From Membranipora membranacea (Eukaryota; Bryozoa; Gymnolaemata; Cheilostomatida; Membraniporidae), in assembly GCA_914767715.1 (NCBI GenBank), contig OU612065.1:5024001-5088000 (forward strand): a stretch of DNA of 64,000 bases. The letters are read 5' to 3'. Both the position numbers and the translations under genes were made by a program. Positions 1 to 16,434 of this stretch are shown piece after piece. Each line of letters opens with the position of its first letter. Position 1 is the first letter of the stretch. The notes beneath the pieces were generated by a model. It made no database searches, was not told the origin of the DNA, and saw only the letters and a program-made list of their open reading frames with translations.

Positions 1-176
1 TATTTCTCTGCTCTTTTTTATGCATGAGAAGACAAATGACATTTCTTATGTATTATTCAAATATGATATCTGGATAACAAGAATGCCACAAGTGAAATCT
101 TTTGCAAAAAAATTGTGTGAACAAAGGTTTTATACCAAGCTATGAATGTGATGTATCACTGCATTTCATTTTATAG

Positions 177-628
177 CCTATGGTGTAGATGGTGTGAATA
201 CAGGAGACTCAATGGAATATTTATATGAGCATCGACCCGATTATTTCCGGCCTCTCTCTCAGGCTATGATGATAATGTGGACCAACTTTGCGAAATCTGG
301 GTAAAAATTATGTAACCCTATTGTGTTTGCTTGCTATGGACTTTCTACAATTTTGAGAGTAATTTTTTTTTAAATTTTTGACTGGAACTTATTGCAGCCA
401 ACAGTCAAAATGTTCTAATTTTATATTTTAGAAACCCAAACAAACCAACACCAACACCAGCTGAAATTCCCACCTGGTCTGAGTTTAACCTGAGTAGTGA
501 AAAATTTATGGAGCTGAATACCAAAGGATGCAAACTGGTGACCACTCCTTTTAAGACTCGGATAGACAGTCTTTATCCGACAATATTCAAAGCGCGGTCT
601 GAACAGATACCTACAGACAAAGCTCCCG
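177..628 (+). CDS. Secreted type-B carboxylesterase A, 3' part (partial)
   Basis: Two exons of an alpha/beta-hydrolase of the carboxylesterase/cholinesterase family, at 177-300 and 432-628. The first carries the sequence ending MIMWTNFAKSG and the second continues GNPNKPTPTPAEIPTW and ends at KAP. They match exons 8 and 9 of the complete paralogues downstream in phase, and the second has exactly the same length (197 nt). Catalytic exons lie to the left of the window. The expected last short exon (the one ending in VIG in the paralogues) was not found: immediately after the donor at 629 the sequence enters the duplicated segment that leads into copy B. A short last exon after the acceptor near 853 would give an immediate stop, which is possible but weak. 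Whether A is functional cannot be told. Confidence 0.75.
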
Positions 629-1530
629 GTAACGGTAAGTGTTAATCAGGAGTAAGAATGTAATTAGAAATTATTGGAGTAGTAAGAAAGACATTGGGCT
701 TCGAACACTGAGTGGGGGACTCGTTCATTGCTTGGCAGCTCTCACTTGCTCAAATTTACGAGATGTTGGCCTCGCTTCAACTGGGTGAAGCTAAATTGTT
801 GTACAGATTAATTTCCTTGCAGCTGTTTATAATCTTCTTGATATTTTTTTCAGAGTGAAAGACTAATCATGAACCAAGTCACTAGGATTCATTGGATAAA
901 TAAGCAATGGATGAAGATCATGGCTCAGACCAATCAAACAATATGCAATATCCAGCGCATGTCCAACCTTGTACCTTTTGATAATTAAGTTGACTGAATT
1001 TGATCCACATGGGGTTATCATAATTTTTTTTGTTAAATAAATAAAGCTTTATCTCAATCTCAGAAACTACTTGCCCATTAATATATAAGAAAGAGGAGGA
1101 TGAAGTCATTATTGAGGCTGCAGTAAGACACACAAGTCGGGAATTCTGATAGACAATAAGTCGATTTGAAAATGAGTTATCTGCATCTATGCCTGGCGCT
1201 GCATCTGGTTCTGTCAGTGTGCGGCGGACCTATAGTCACTCTTAAACATGGAGGGCAATTAGAAGGAAAAACTGTCATGTTTAATTTAATGACACTAGTG
1301 TCAACGTATTTCTAAGTATGTTTGTGCTATGATTCGCTTATGATTTGTATGGCTCAAAGCTGCTGAATATGCCACTACGCCAGTTTCAAATTAATTGTTC
1401 AGACTTTAGACGTCGATGTATCTAAAGATGTACCCGCTCACAATCAAATACCAATGTTTTACATTCTACAATCCGCCATACATCATGTTCATTACGATAT
1501 TCCTTTTTTCGGGGACTTCCATGATAAGTC
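601..1530 (+). repeat. Tandem segmental duplication, left copy (5' part)
   Basis: From about 601 the sequence runs nearly identical to 11036-12459, starting inside the last visible exon of esterase A and running through the spacer into exon 1 of the next esterase gene. Similarity stops at 1530, where a LINE begins; the paralogue continues as TTCAGGGATCC. After the LINE the same duplicated unit resumes near 3553, is broken again by a second LINE (3685-8646), and continues to about 11030. The copy is diverged by scattered substitutions and small indels. Confidence 0.85.
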
Positions 1531-3554
1531 CCCCACCGAAATAGACAAGCTTTGTTCGGTGGGGGCTCTTGACATCACTATTTGGGACAATTTAATTTCT
1601 GACAATGATGACCTTGATAAACAAACGGATTTTATCACTGACTATATTAACTTTTGTACCGATCTGTGTATACCAGAGAAGAGCGCCAGAGTTTGCACAA
1701 ATCAAAAACCCTAGATCAACAAACAAATATCGGAGATGATCGATGAGAAACAACAGGCCCACAAAACTGGTAACCGTAAACTCTACAACAAACTCAAGCG
1801 CGACATCACTAAATCTATTAAACAAGCCAAACAAGAATACTCTCGGAAAAGACAGCATAACCTAGCGAAAGAACCTGCTAAAGCCTGGACTGACATTAAA
1901 AAGATTAGTGGATTACCTACTAATAGCCCAAAACCCACTCAACAAAATCCATTCAACTCAGATGACCTAAACACCTTCTTCACAAGATTTGAGAAGCCTC
2001 TCGCTGACCGTCCTGACATCAATAACAACGCCACCATAGCACCACCTTAAGAAATAGAAGAGGCTACTGTCTTAAAGCAGTTGAAATCGTTGAACTCGAG
2101 GAAAGGTCCAGGCCCTGATGGCCTCATCCCCAAAGCTATTGTGCCTATCAACTGGCGCCTGTCATAACGAAACTGTTCAATTTATCTATCACGTCTAAGT
2201 CAACCCCTACTTCCTGGAAATCGGCCATTATCAAACCCCTACCCAAAGTTAAGAATCCCGATCGACTTAAACAATACAGACCAATAGCGCTCACCAGTTG
2301 CCTGTGCAAAATGATGGAGAGACTTGTTAAACATTACATTATTACTCATACAGCTATGGACCACCTTCAGTTTGCTTATCGTGCAAACCGCTCAACTCAA
2401 GATGACCTTTTATGCCTCACTACTACCATCACAGATTTCATTGACAAGAAAGCTTCAAATTATGCCAGGTGTCTTTTCCTTGACTTTTCTTCTGCATTCA
2501 ACACAATACATGTTCCAGACTTAATCTCACAACTATCACATCTCGACTCCAATGTCACTGAATGGATATACAGCTTCCTAACGAATCGCACCCAAAGAAC
2601 AATAGTAGATGGCAATATCTCAAAACCCATCATAACCAACACTGCAGGCACTCCCCAGGGTTGCTGTTTATCTCCATTTTTGTTTTCAGTATATACCAAT
2701 AGGATTACCTCAGACTTAAGCAATATTACTGTCATTAAATAGCAGACGACACCTGTATAATTGGATGCATATCAAATCAATCAGATCTTATATTAGTGCC
2801 TATCTTGATGAGATTAGTAGAATTTCAAAGCAATTTTGTGATTTAAACCTATATTGTTAAACGCCTCCAAGACTCAAGAAATGATGTTTTCTACTCAGCT
2901 TGTTAGGCCCATTACCCCTACTCTTATCCTTAACGGCACGGAAGTTGATTTTTGTGACAAAGTAAAATACCTTGGTGTTACTGTTGACGATAAACTTCGC
3001 TATCATGATCATGTGCAATCAATAGTGACTACTGCATCTCAACGCATGTATATTGTGAAAAATTTTGTATACTATAGCTCAAAGCCCCTTTCTCATATGT
3101 TATTCAAGAGTTTTATTGTATCCCTCATCACTTACTGTCTCCCCATACTTTTTACAAGCATCCATGCAAGCGCCAAGAAGTCCTTACGCAAAATATTTAA
3201 AGATGCCGCCAAGTTAGGGATTGAGCACCCCGATATAGATGCTCTGGTGGCCAACCAGATCAAGACACTTGGACTACGGTACATACACGATGAAGAGCAC
3301 TTTATCAATGACTTTCTAACTAAATGCCCCTCAGGTCGCTACCGCACCGTTAAATATCGGGGTACATGGGGTAGAGACAGCTTTTTAAGACATCTCATAC
3401 ATACACTTAATAATATACTATTCTAAAAAACGTTTTATACAACAGAGATCTGATTTTTTCCATGTTTTTCTTTCTTGTCAGTATTAACAACGTATTTCGT
3501 GACAAATTTTTGTCTATGATAGTAATAAATCCATCCATCCATCCATCCATCCAT
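1531..3554 (+). mobile_element. 5'-truncated LINE (CR1/L2/Rex1-like), broken
   Basis: A non-LTR retrotransposon fragment: the linker between endonuclease and reverse transcriptase (about 1535-2050), then reverse transcriptase with KSLNSRKGPGPDG, YRPIALTS, FLDFSSAFNTI and AGTPQGCCLSPFLF, then a C-terminal region (2854-3426) ending at a TAA near 3426. The endonuclease is missing. It is broken by stops at about 1712 and 2048, a frameshift near 2150, and the loss of one base at about 2740 within the catalytic Y/F-A-D-D motif, which puts a stop there. The 3' end is a run of ATCC units (3530-3554), the sort of microsatellite tail seen in CR1/L2-type elements. It lies in esterase copy B. The clade is inferred from motifs only. 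Confidence 0.85.
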
Positions 3555-3684
3555 GATGATAGTAATAGTTTTTGTTTCAGTGTTTTTCTGTTGTGTTGAT
3601 TGTGAAGTGAAGTGAAGAGAAAGTACAGTGTTGACATGACGGCCTGAATTTTGACTGCCATCATTGGTTTCTATTTTACCTGGG

Positions 3685-6600
3685 TTTTTTTTTTCTTTTA
3701 AACGTTTATTGACAAGCAATCTTCATTATTAAAATGATGTTCTTCCTATTGTGCCAAGATGAAACAAAAATAAATCAATATGGAATAAATAAATAACGAA
3801 GAAATATGGAAGATAAAGACTATAAAGACTATGAAAATGGTTATGTCTTAGACATGTAATACATGAATGCATATTGTCGGAATAACTTTAAAGGGCAACC
3901 AAGGTTTCGCAGCAATGCATTAATGGGTAGCAAATAATGTGCTGGGCAGCATCAGCTTTGTGCATTACGCGATGCAAAACTCAAAGTAGTTGCTGACTCT
4001 AAGCTGGGTAACACTTCAGTTTGAGGGAGGTTCCAAGACTTTGCTGTAATAATTATAGAGCACAGGCTAAATAATAACAGGAACAGGAAACTGCTATGTG
4101 GTATTCTCTTTTAGCTGAGTTTGAGTACCTGATGGAAGAAATGTTTCACAAGAATTCTGGCTGAATAATCATCTGAATTATATTTTGTCTTTTTACCCAT
4201 GCAGAAGGTGCAATCTGCTGTTAATCAATGGCCATCAATGAGAAGTTGTTTGAAACCTTGGTTGCCCTTTAAATTGTTTGCGACCCGATATGTTGCGGAA
4301 GACTATTGAAAATTATAGAAAGATTGTGAAGAAAATTGTTCGATGGAGGTTTAAGATAATGCCTGTCTCTCATCTGAAAACGATGTATATTAAATGAAAA
4401 CTGCTCACATATATAACATGGAGCCAACATATTAAGTATTTTATAGCCATAAATGGCAGAGAAATAACTGGCAAGCTAAGGGAAGAAGATTTAATGATCT
4501 TGAAAGATCCTGTGTTGATATCAGATGCTTTGGAATGAAATGAACAAAGGCGATAAGCCTAAAAGCCAGCTTCTGTAGTAAAAATATTGGATTTGTTATG
4601 TGAGCAGGGGCTAAGTTATAGTAAATATGAATACCATAGATTAGATAACAGAAAATGAAATGGTGGTAAAAGGTCATCGCTGCTTTCCTTCCAATACAAA
4701 ATCTGCATTGCTGAAAATGTGCAAGATTAGCCTTTAGCTTTTTTGAAATATATTCAACATGATCAGTCCATGAAAGTGTGTCTTGTATCATATAGCCAAG
4801 GAGTTTAGTTTTGGCTTGTCTCTCAAGTTCAGATCCAGAAATTGATACGAAAATGTTGTGTTGGGTGATGCATTACAAAGAAGATAATGTGATTTTTTTT
4901 GTGTTGATCACCATTTTGTTTGACTTACACCATTGGTTTATCTCACTGAGATCAATATTGCAAGATCTCTCTAACTGAAAATTGTTGTGGCTTTTCGCAA
5001 TAAAAGTAGTGTCATCAGCGTAAACATTGACAGTAGAGAAAAGATGTAAGTTTAAAAGATCATTGATGAATATAGAAAATCATGTTGAGGCAATGATTGA
5101 GCCTTGAGGGACACCTTTCCGAATAAGTAGTAATGTGGAATTTAACTGGTTTAATATTACATATTGTTTTCTATCATTTAAAAAAGAAGCTAGCAGTTTA
5201 TGGGATGATCCATTTATGCCATATCTAGACAATTTCTGAAGAAGTATAGCATGATCAACACAATCAAACGTTTTTTTAAAGTCCAGAAATATTATAGAAA
5301 TGCAATAACCTTGAGATTTATAGTCTAGACAATCACTAAATATCTTATGCATAGCATCTGCGCAAGAGAAACCTTTTCTGAAACCTGACTGTAATTTGTA
5401 TAGGATTTTATTTGATTCAAAATATGTCTGAAGGTGAATATTGATGTGTTTCTCAAAGATTTTGGATAAAATTGGTAAAACTGAGTCAAAAGTTGGATGG
5501 AACATTTCTATCACCACCTTTAAAAATAGGTGTGACTCTAGCTGATTTCCATTCTTTTGGGAAAACTCCTTCAACCAAAAATCTATTTATCATGTCAGTA
5601 AGGATGTCAACGATATAGGGGAGGGTTTTTCTCAGTATTTTCACTGAAATATTATCAGAACCAGTAGATTTATCGTTTGAGATACTAGACATGTATTAGA
5701 TACAGTCTGATGGTGTCAAATGCGGAATTGGGTTCATTTTCGCTTTTGTGAGAGGGTCCATTCTGGCATGAAGAGTTGGCAATTTACTAGTCAAAACATC
5801 TGCAATAATAGTGAAGTGAGTGTTCAAAGTCTCTGCATTTAGGTTCGACACTGAATCAGAACATCTTTTCGGATTGACCTTCAAAGCATCCCATAACGGT
5901 TTTGTATTATGTGAGTCACTATTTTTGACTAGGTCCTCCATGTGCAAATTCTTTTTCTAACGGATCAAGTTTGTCACTAGATTTCTTTTGATACGATAGT
6001 TAACCCAATCCTTGTCTGATTTGAATGTATCCCGCAACTTCATCTCCCTTCTCACTTCATCATCCATCCACACTGGGAGGATTTTGACTTAACAAATCTG
6101 GATTTTACTTTAACTAGTTGGTTGACAAGTTCCATGAAATGTTGACTGAAATTGTCCGGATCGTTGTCCATCAAAATTTCGTTCCAGTCAATATTACCAA
6201 AAACTCTGCGGATGTTAACATCTGTGAAATGACTATAATCATTGTATGTGATCTTTGTCCTCTCTCTAGGTACTCTAAAACCCTCTCCTAGAATTCTTGA
6301 TGTATAAATAAGGAAATGATCGCTCAGCGAATAATTTAGAACTTTAGTGTCATAAAACTGTTGCGGATATGAAACATAGATGTGATCAATCAAAGTGCTT
6401 GGCCTCTCACTGACCCTGGTGTCACTTGACACTAGCTGAGTCAGTGAGAATTGGGAAACAATATTTCTGAACCAGTTTTTCTTTACTTTTTCGTCATTTA
6501 AGTTGACATTAAAGTCACCCATGATGATGACATCATTTGATATATAAAAACAATCGTCAATGTGTCTTAAAAAGTCGTTGTTCCAAGAAACTGGTTTAGA

Positions 6601-8646
6601 TGGAGGCCTGTAAACAAAAGAGACAACAAATTTTCTCTGATAATCTGGTTTGACAACTAAACTTAAGCTTTCAGGCATGGACTGATCAAGTGATGGTAAA
6701 AGTTCATATTTCATGTAAGTTTTTATATAGCATAGAAGACCCCCACCAGCCTTCTCAGGTCTGTCGTTCCGAATCATATCGTATCCAGGAATAGTGTAAA
6801 AATTGTTCTTTTCATTCTGATTTATGAAAGTCTCAATTAAACAAAAAATGGGAAAATCTTCAGTTTGTAAAATGCTCTTTACCTCATCAAGCTTGCCGGC
6901 TAAACCTCTAATATTTAGATGAGCAATATTGAAAAATCTTCTAGAATTAGCCATCGATATGTTTTTCAAAATGACATATAATTTGTTCTGAGGGAAGAAA
7001 AAAACCTCTCTGGTTGATGGCTGTTAAATGTTGTGTTGAATTAATGAACTTAACCCTAAAAGTACGAAGAGGTTTACCATTCTTCTGGAGCCTGATAGCT
7101 GTTGCTCCAGGGAACTGACTTTGTACTTGCTCCTCCAGTTTTGCATCAATGACATCCAGTGGCACACCTTTCAGCATAGCCACATTGACAGTAAATGTCT
7201 TGGGGTTAATGGTCTTCCTAACATGGGAATCCCCAAATGTTGTTGTTTTCCATTTCTTTATCATGCTGCTGGATCATAATACGTGGATTGTCTGAGTTAA
7301 ATTTGTATGAACTAATTTTTTCGATAAGAATGGGTCCATACTCCTGGTTTATCGTCCTTCTCACTAGGTCTTGAGAGAATCCTGTAAATGCTTGTGATGT
7401 TTTCTGGATAGAAATAACTATATTGTTATCAGGTTTGAATTCTGTAGTATTCTTGCGTTTCTCTGTGTTACTTTAAGGTGCTGGGGTAGGTGGTTGTCTT
7501 GGGCGATTTCGTTTGGTCGTGTTGGAGGGTGGTGATTTAACTTTGGAGTTGTCAACATCTTGCCATACATCGTGATTTGTTGTTGGAGAAAAATTCCATC
7601 AAATTGGTCTGTTGTTGGAATGTTGTGGCGGAATCAGATTGTTGATTGTTGTTTACATTATTTTGAAATTGCGATCTATTTTCATTTTTACTACTCAGCC
7701 AATCTGTCAGCGCAGTGAACTCCCCTTTTAAATGCTGATGGATAGCATCTTCTGCCTTGGCTAACCTGTTTAAAATGATGTCTTGCTTTTCACTCATTTG
7801 TGTTATTTTTTCCAGTAGAGTTGTTATTAGAGAAGTATCAACACAGTTCGGGCTGGTCATGCGCATCCGTATTACTACCACAAGGCTGTGAACCTACGAT
7901 GTTGTTGGTATTGGTTGGATCATTTGGGAGTGCCGAGGTGCTTACTCTAGAACATGAGAAACTTCTACTGTGTTTTGCAGACTTTTGGACTAGATTTAGC
8001 TGGTTTTGTAGATTTGTATATTGGGTTGCTTTGGTCCTGTAGAGCTGCCTTGCATTTGTCGCTGATGGTCTCGTTGGCCGACATTGCGATATCAGTAGGG
8101 ATACTACTGATTATCTCCTCGTAGTGATCGAGGAAAGCTGATATGTCCATTATACCGTTTATTAACGGATACAATGTTGTGTTGTACATATTAATAGTAT
8201 ACATTGCTGAACCATTAGCGGAGCTGACTTTTAGAGAGGAACTTACGGCTGCTCTTGTCTTTTCTCTGCTTGTTTTATCCTTGACAAGGAGGCCAAGCCC
8301 TTTGATCTTAACAGGGAGGACTTTATTTATGATTTCGTATCTAGCCGCATCCAGGTTGATAGTCATTTGCGGGTTTTTTGAGGTGCCCTTAATTTCAATG
8401 TCAGATTTTAATTGTTGTGCCCTACTGACCTTTTATTGGATAGCTTTTAGTCTGTCGAGGTAGTAGGGTAATCCGTGATATTGTTCCTCGGATTCAATCA
8501 TATCGTTGGTAGAAGTTTCACTGTTATTATCCGTGAGTTTTTTTCGTTTTCGTTTGAATAAAGCCATAGTAATTCAACAAAAAGAACAAAGTTTCAGAGA
8601 GAAAGTTTTTGTTGCTTCTTGCCAAAACGAAGCCATGCACAACAAT
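3685..8646 (-). mobile_element. Near full-length LINE with ORF1 and ORF2, decayed
   Basis: On the minus strand, the element starts near 8646 and its 3' end is an A-rich tail (plus-strand T run from 3685). ORF1 begins at 8567 (MALFKRKRKK, then a stop after about 44 codons) and continues as open pieces 8366-7965, 7881-7552 and 7264-6947; it has a short coiled-coil-like stretch and a basic RNA-binding-like end. The endonuclease (6969-6052) shows AHLNIRGL, GDFNVN and a C-terminal SDHFLIY, as in APE-type LINE nucleases. The reverse transcriptase follows (5947-4441) with FLDFKKTFDCVDH, RKGVPQGS and an intact VYADDT near 5000. Several stops and frameshifts (for example near 6060 and 5085) make it inactive. 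It sits in the intron between exons 6 and 7 of esterase pseudogene B. A different family from the LINE at 1531-3554. Confidence 0.85.
6052..6969 (-). CDS. LINE apurinic-type endonuclease domain (part of ORF2)
   Basis: The longest intact piece of the minus-strand LINE, 305 codons. It has the order of the exonuclease-endonuclease-phosphatase fold: an early FNIAHLNIRGL, then FCLIETF, a glycine-rich RNDRPEKAGGGLLCYI, FVYRPPS, the catalytic IIMGDFNVN and a terminal SDHFLIYTS. This is the nuclease that nicks target DNA for target-primed reverse transcription. The reading frame is lost just after the domain; the following WMDDEVRREMKLRDT-like linker is read in another frame. It is a domain of a mobile element, not a host gene. 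Confidence 0.8.
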   Translation of the reverse strand: MKNISMANSRRFFNIAHLNIRGLAGKLDEVKSILQTEDFPIFCLIETFINQNEKNNFYTIPGYDMIRNDRPEKAGGGLLCYIKTYMKYELLPSLDQSMPESLSLVVKPDYQRKFVVSFVYRPPSKPVSWNNDFLRHIDDCFYISNDVIIMGDFNVNLNDEKVKKNWFRNIVSQFSLTQLVSSDTRVSERPSTLIDHIYVSYPQQFYDTKVLNYSLSDHFLIYTSRILGEGFRVPRERTKITYNDYSHFTDVNIRRVFGNIDWNEILMDNDPDNFSQHFMELVNQLVKVKSRFVKSKSSQCGWMMK

Positions 8647-10341
8647 CAAAATCTTCCCTGAATCTTCATCTTCATCTGAAATTTCTTGGACAAAAAGCAA
8701 CCATAAGTGTCAGCAAAATTGGCTGATTGAGATATGAGCGAGGCTTATCTCTGTCACTTTTTTTGAATCAAATGAACACAGCGAGAAACCGTCGACTTGT
8801 TTGAAAATAAAGTGTAGGCGAGTCAGTGAATAATTTTACAAAAATATTCCAGCGTCTCATGTTCGAGCTTTTACATTGAAGACTGCTCAGCCCTAGACTC
8901 CTGATTCTGGTACCTCTGTACTAGCTCAGCTGATCGGGAACAATTTGACTTGATTCAAACTGCTTTCAATCGCATCTATTTTGCTTGCGGACTTGTCATG
9001 TTTTTTAAAGGGACGCTTTACTTTTTCTCCTTAGGTGAGATTTCTTTCAATGCAGATGCTATTCGGCAGCTGCGGAGCCATAGTGCGTCTGAGAACTCCA
9101 CCTATGCATATTACTTTACAAATCTGTTCCATTCAAAAGAAACATCATATTTTGAATATCCTGCGTGGATGAAGACTAGTGCAGGCCACACGGATGAGAT
9201 ACCTTTTGTTTGGGGAATGATTCTTGCCAAAGAAGAATACAGAAATTTATCCATCCATTCTTTGCACACTGGCTCAGATGATTACAAAAACCGATCAGCT
9301 ATTTGGAGGGTATTATTCATTATCAACATCTGTCTGATATGTTCATCCCTTCAGCCAAATCTCAGCGCATTGCAATGACACATAATTCAGCCAAAAAATT
9401 GGTGGTCCTCAGAGAGTTGACCTGAGTGTTTGCACTGTATATATAATGCTATGTATCGCTAACAACTGTTCAGCTTACTCATTTTCTAAAGGAAAACGGT
9501 AGGTACTTACTCCTGTATTAGCTTAATTACATTGTTGTGATTTTTCATAGCATATTATGGTGAGAAAGGAGCACCTTATGCGGAGAACCTCGCTAAGAAT
9601 CTACCAACTAAATTCGAAGAACTCTCCGAGGCAATGGTCACGATGTGGACTAACTTTGCAAAGACAGGGTAAACTCTGTAAACTTGTTGCGATTGATTTA
9701 TTTTAGAACCACAGATATCCATCCAGTATAGTACCCTTAACTGGGATTGTTTCCTTGAGACTTGGTTATATATTTTTCTAGAATATCATTCTCCCCGCTA
9801 TTCAATACTGTTCTGTATTGACGCCATGAGACTGCACAGGGTGTTATGATATCACACTGTTTTAAGGAATCCAAACACACCACTATCAATCCCTAATGGA
9901 ATACCTGTCTGGCCAAAATTTACCACTGATGATGATAAATTCATGGAGCTGAATAGTAAGGGGAGCAAGTTGATAACCACACCAAATAAGCAGAGGATTG
10001 AGAAGCTGATTTCAGTTTTACTCAAAGCAATACGCGAACAGACTGCCGCAGACAAAACATCAGGTATGAGAAGGGAACCTTATGTATCTGTAGCATGTAG
10101 TATCATCAGGATGCCTACTGACTCCTTTATTCAATTGCTATTTAGCTTGCAGCGTTCGGTATTCAAATTTAAAGCTGCTCTCTCGTAGACACAATCCACA
10201 ATCTACAGGGAACGCTACAATTCATAGTTTACTTCCAATTCAATGAAACATAAATCTGATTTGGTTTTAGTGAGAATTTGTCAGAACGATGAGAAGAATA
10301 AGGCGATACCAGTAGCTGGTAATGATGCAGTGATCGGCTAG

Positions 10342-12109
10342 TCATATAACACACTCCACGAGACAAGACATGTGAGCTACACTATCATAATGAATACTAA
10401 TTAAATTGATTCAATTGGCAAATAAAAAGTTCATTCTTATCAATGCCTTTTATTAATAAAATCAAATTTTTGAGAAACTTTCATTAAAATAACGTAAGAA
10501 CCTTACTGCTGATTTTCTGTCTTGTAATTTAATTGCTTAGCAATAAAAGTACAAGTTTACCTCAGACCTGTAACTACTCAAGAAGTATGATCAGCAAATT
10601 ATAATTATATGAGGTGAGATGTTTCTATGGATAAATAAATGGGATTGAATAAATAGGATTTGGATAAATAAATAAGATAAATAAATAGGATTGAATAAAT
10701 GTTAGCCTGTCATAAGTTTTGCCATTTAAAACCTAAAAAACTCAACATTCATGTTTGTTCTTATAAGAAAATTCGATAAGCATTATTTCTCCAGCCACAC
10801 ACACTCCTCCACAGAAACCTTTCCTCTGCCTCCCATTTCCTTGTCAGCCTATTCATGCTCATGAATTTGTAATTTTGTGCTATTCATAATGTTATTTCCT
10901 TTCAGATAGTTGTTTTAGGATGTCTTTCTGCCAAAATAACACTCTCCTTGTTCTTCGCTGGGACAATGAAAATATTAGATTGAATCAATTTTGGGCATAT
11001 TTATGTTTGGTATATTTTTACATTTGTCTGAACAGATACCTACAGACAAAGCTCCCGGTTACGGTAAGTGTTAATCAGGAGTAAGAATGCAATAAGAAAT
11101 TATTGGAGTAGTAAGAAAGACTTTGGGCTTTGAACACTGAGTGGGAGACACGTTCATTGCTTGGCAGCTCTCATTTGCTCAAATTTACTAGATGTTGACC
11201 ACAATACAACTGGTTCTGAGCGAAGCTAAATTGTTGTACAGATTACTTTTTTCTTTCTTATAATGTAACATATTATAAGGGGAAGAATATGGGGCGCTTC
11301 ACGCATTTGTAACCGAAAGTGACGATCAATGCCACTGTATATGTTGTTTGGCAGACAGGGTACTTGCCATAGTATTAGATGTTGTTAATCTGGTGCAGAA
11401 TTGACAAACAAATGAACACCATCACCAGGACATTGTTAAATTTTCAACAATGTACGACATAGGTTAGTGAAAGGGAGGTGGGAGGGGAATTTGAGCAGAC
11501 TTTTTTCTTTCAATACTGGCATGCTGGCAGGATATCAGATTGAAGGAAAGAAGATCGATGTGAATAACATAAGCCTATCATTGGCTGTGAACTGTAGTTC
11601 TAAGTTTTCCTTACCAATAAGTTTTCCTTAGCGGGTGTAGGTAGGGCAACTTCTTATTCGGTTGACCTAGATTATTTGTCATGTCTTGGGACTGATTGCC
11701 AAGACAAGGAGAGTGTTTTAAGGGCAGAAAAAATCTTTTTTGGACTAAAAACTTTATTTTCCTTGCAGCTTTCTATAATCTTCTTGATATTTTTTTTGCA
11801 GAATGAAGGACTGATCATGAAACAAGTCACAAGAATTCATCGGAAAAATAAGCAATGGATGACTTTCAGCGTTAATTGTTGAAGATCATGGCTCAGACCA
11901 ATCAAACAATATACAATATCCAGCGCATGTCCTACCTTGTACCTTCCGATACTTAAGTTATTGAGATTTTATTCCAATAGGGTTATCATCATTTTGTAAA
12001 ACAAATATAAACTTTATCTCAATCTCAGATACTACTTGCCCATTAATATTAAAGAAAGATGAGGATGAAGTCATTATTGAGGCTGCAGTAAGACACATAA
12101 GTCGGGAAA
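10342..12109. other. Intergenic spacer with duplication junction
   Basis: No gene seen. The left part (10342 to about 11030) matches the sequence after gene C (16435 to about 17150). The right part (from about 11036) matches 601-1171 and begins with a scrap of the last exon of esterase A (CAGATACCTACAGACAAAGC). The join near 11030-11036 is therefore the junction of the tandem duplication. AT-rich ATAAATA repeats lie at about 10630-10700. Confidence 0.8.

Positions 12110-16434
<4,325 letters not shown>

Larger units (their letters stand above)
1172..10341 (+). pseudogene. Type-B carboxylesterase B, decayed tandem copy
   Basis: Remains of an esterase gene parallel to the complete gene at 12110-16434. 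Exon 1 (1172-1315) still encodes a signal-peptide start (MSYLHLCLALHLVLSVCGG) but carries a 5-nt insertion near 1281-1286 that shifts the frame, and its donor reads AAGTATG instead of AGGTATG. Exons 2-6, which would carry the oxyanion-hole loop, the nucleophile serine and the acid, are absent; a LINE occupies their place. Exon 7 (from 9035) keeps the His region (AGHTDEIPFVWG) but a small deletion after about 9252 removes its splice donor. Exons 8 (9551-9668), 9 (9867-10063) and 10 (10271-10341, stop TAG) keep paralogue length and phase. It cannot make an active esterase; transcription of the 3' part is possible. Confidence 0.85.

Noticed and set aside
853-1133. Last exon of esterase A, or a minus-strand 71-codon gene
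   Set aside because: An acceptor near 853 would give a stop at once, and the minus-strand frame has no counterpart in the duplicated segment at 11880-12090, so neither is supported.
7800-8463. Plus-strand open frames rich in Leu/Ser
   Set aside because: They lie antisense to ORF1 of the minus-strand LINE.
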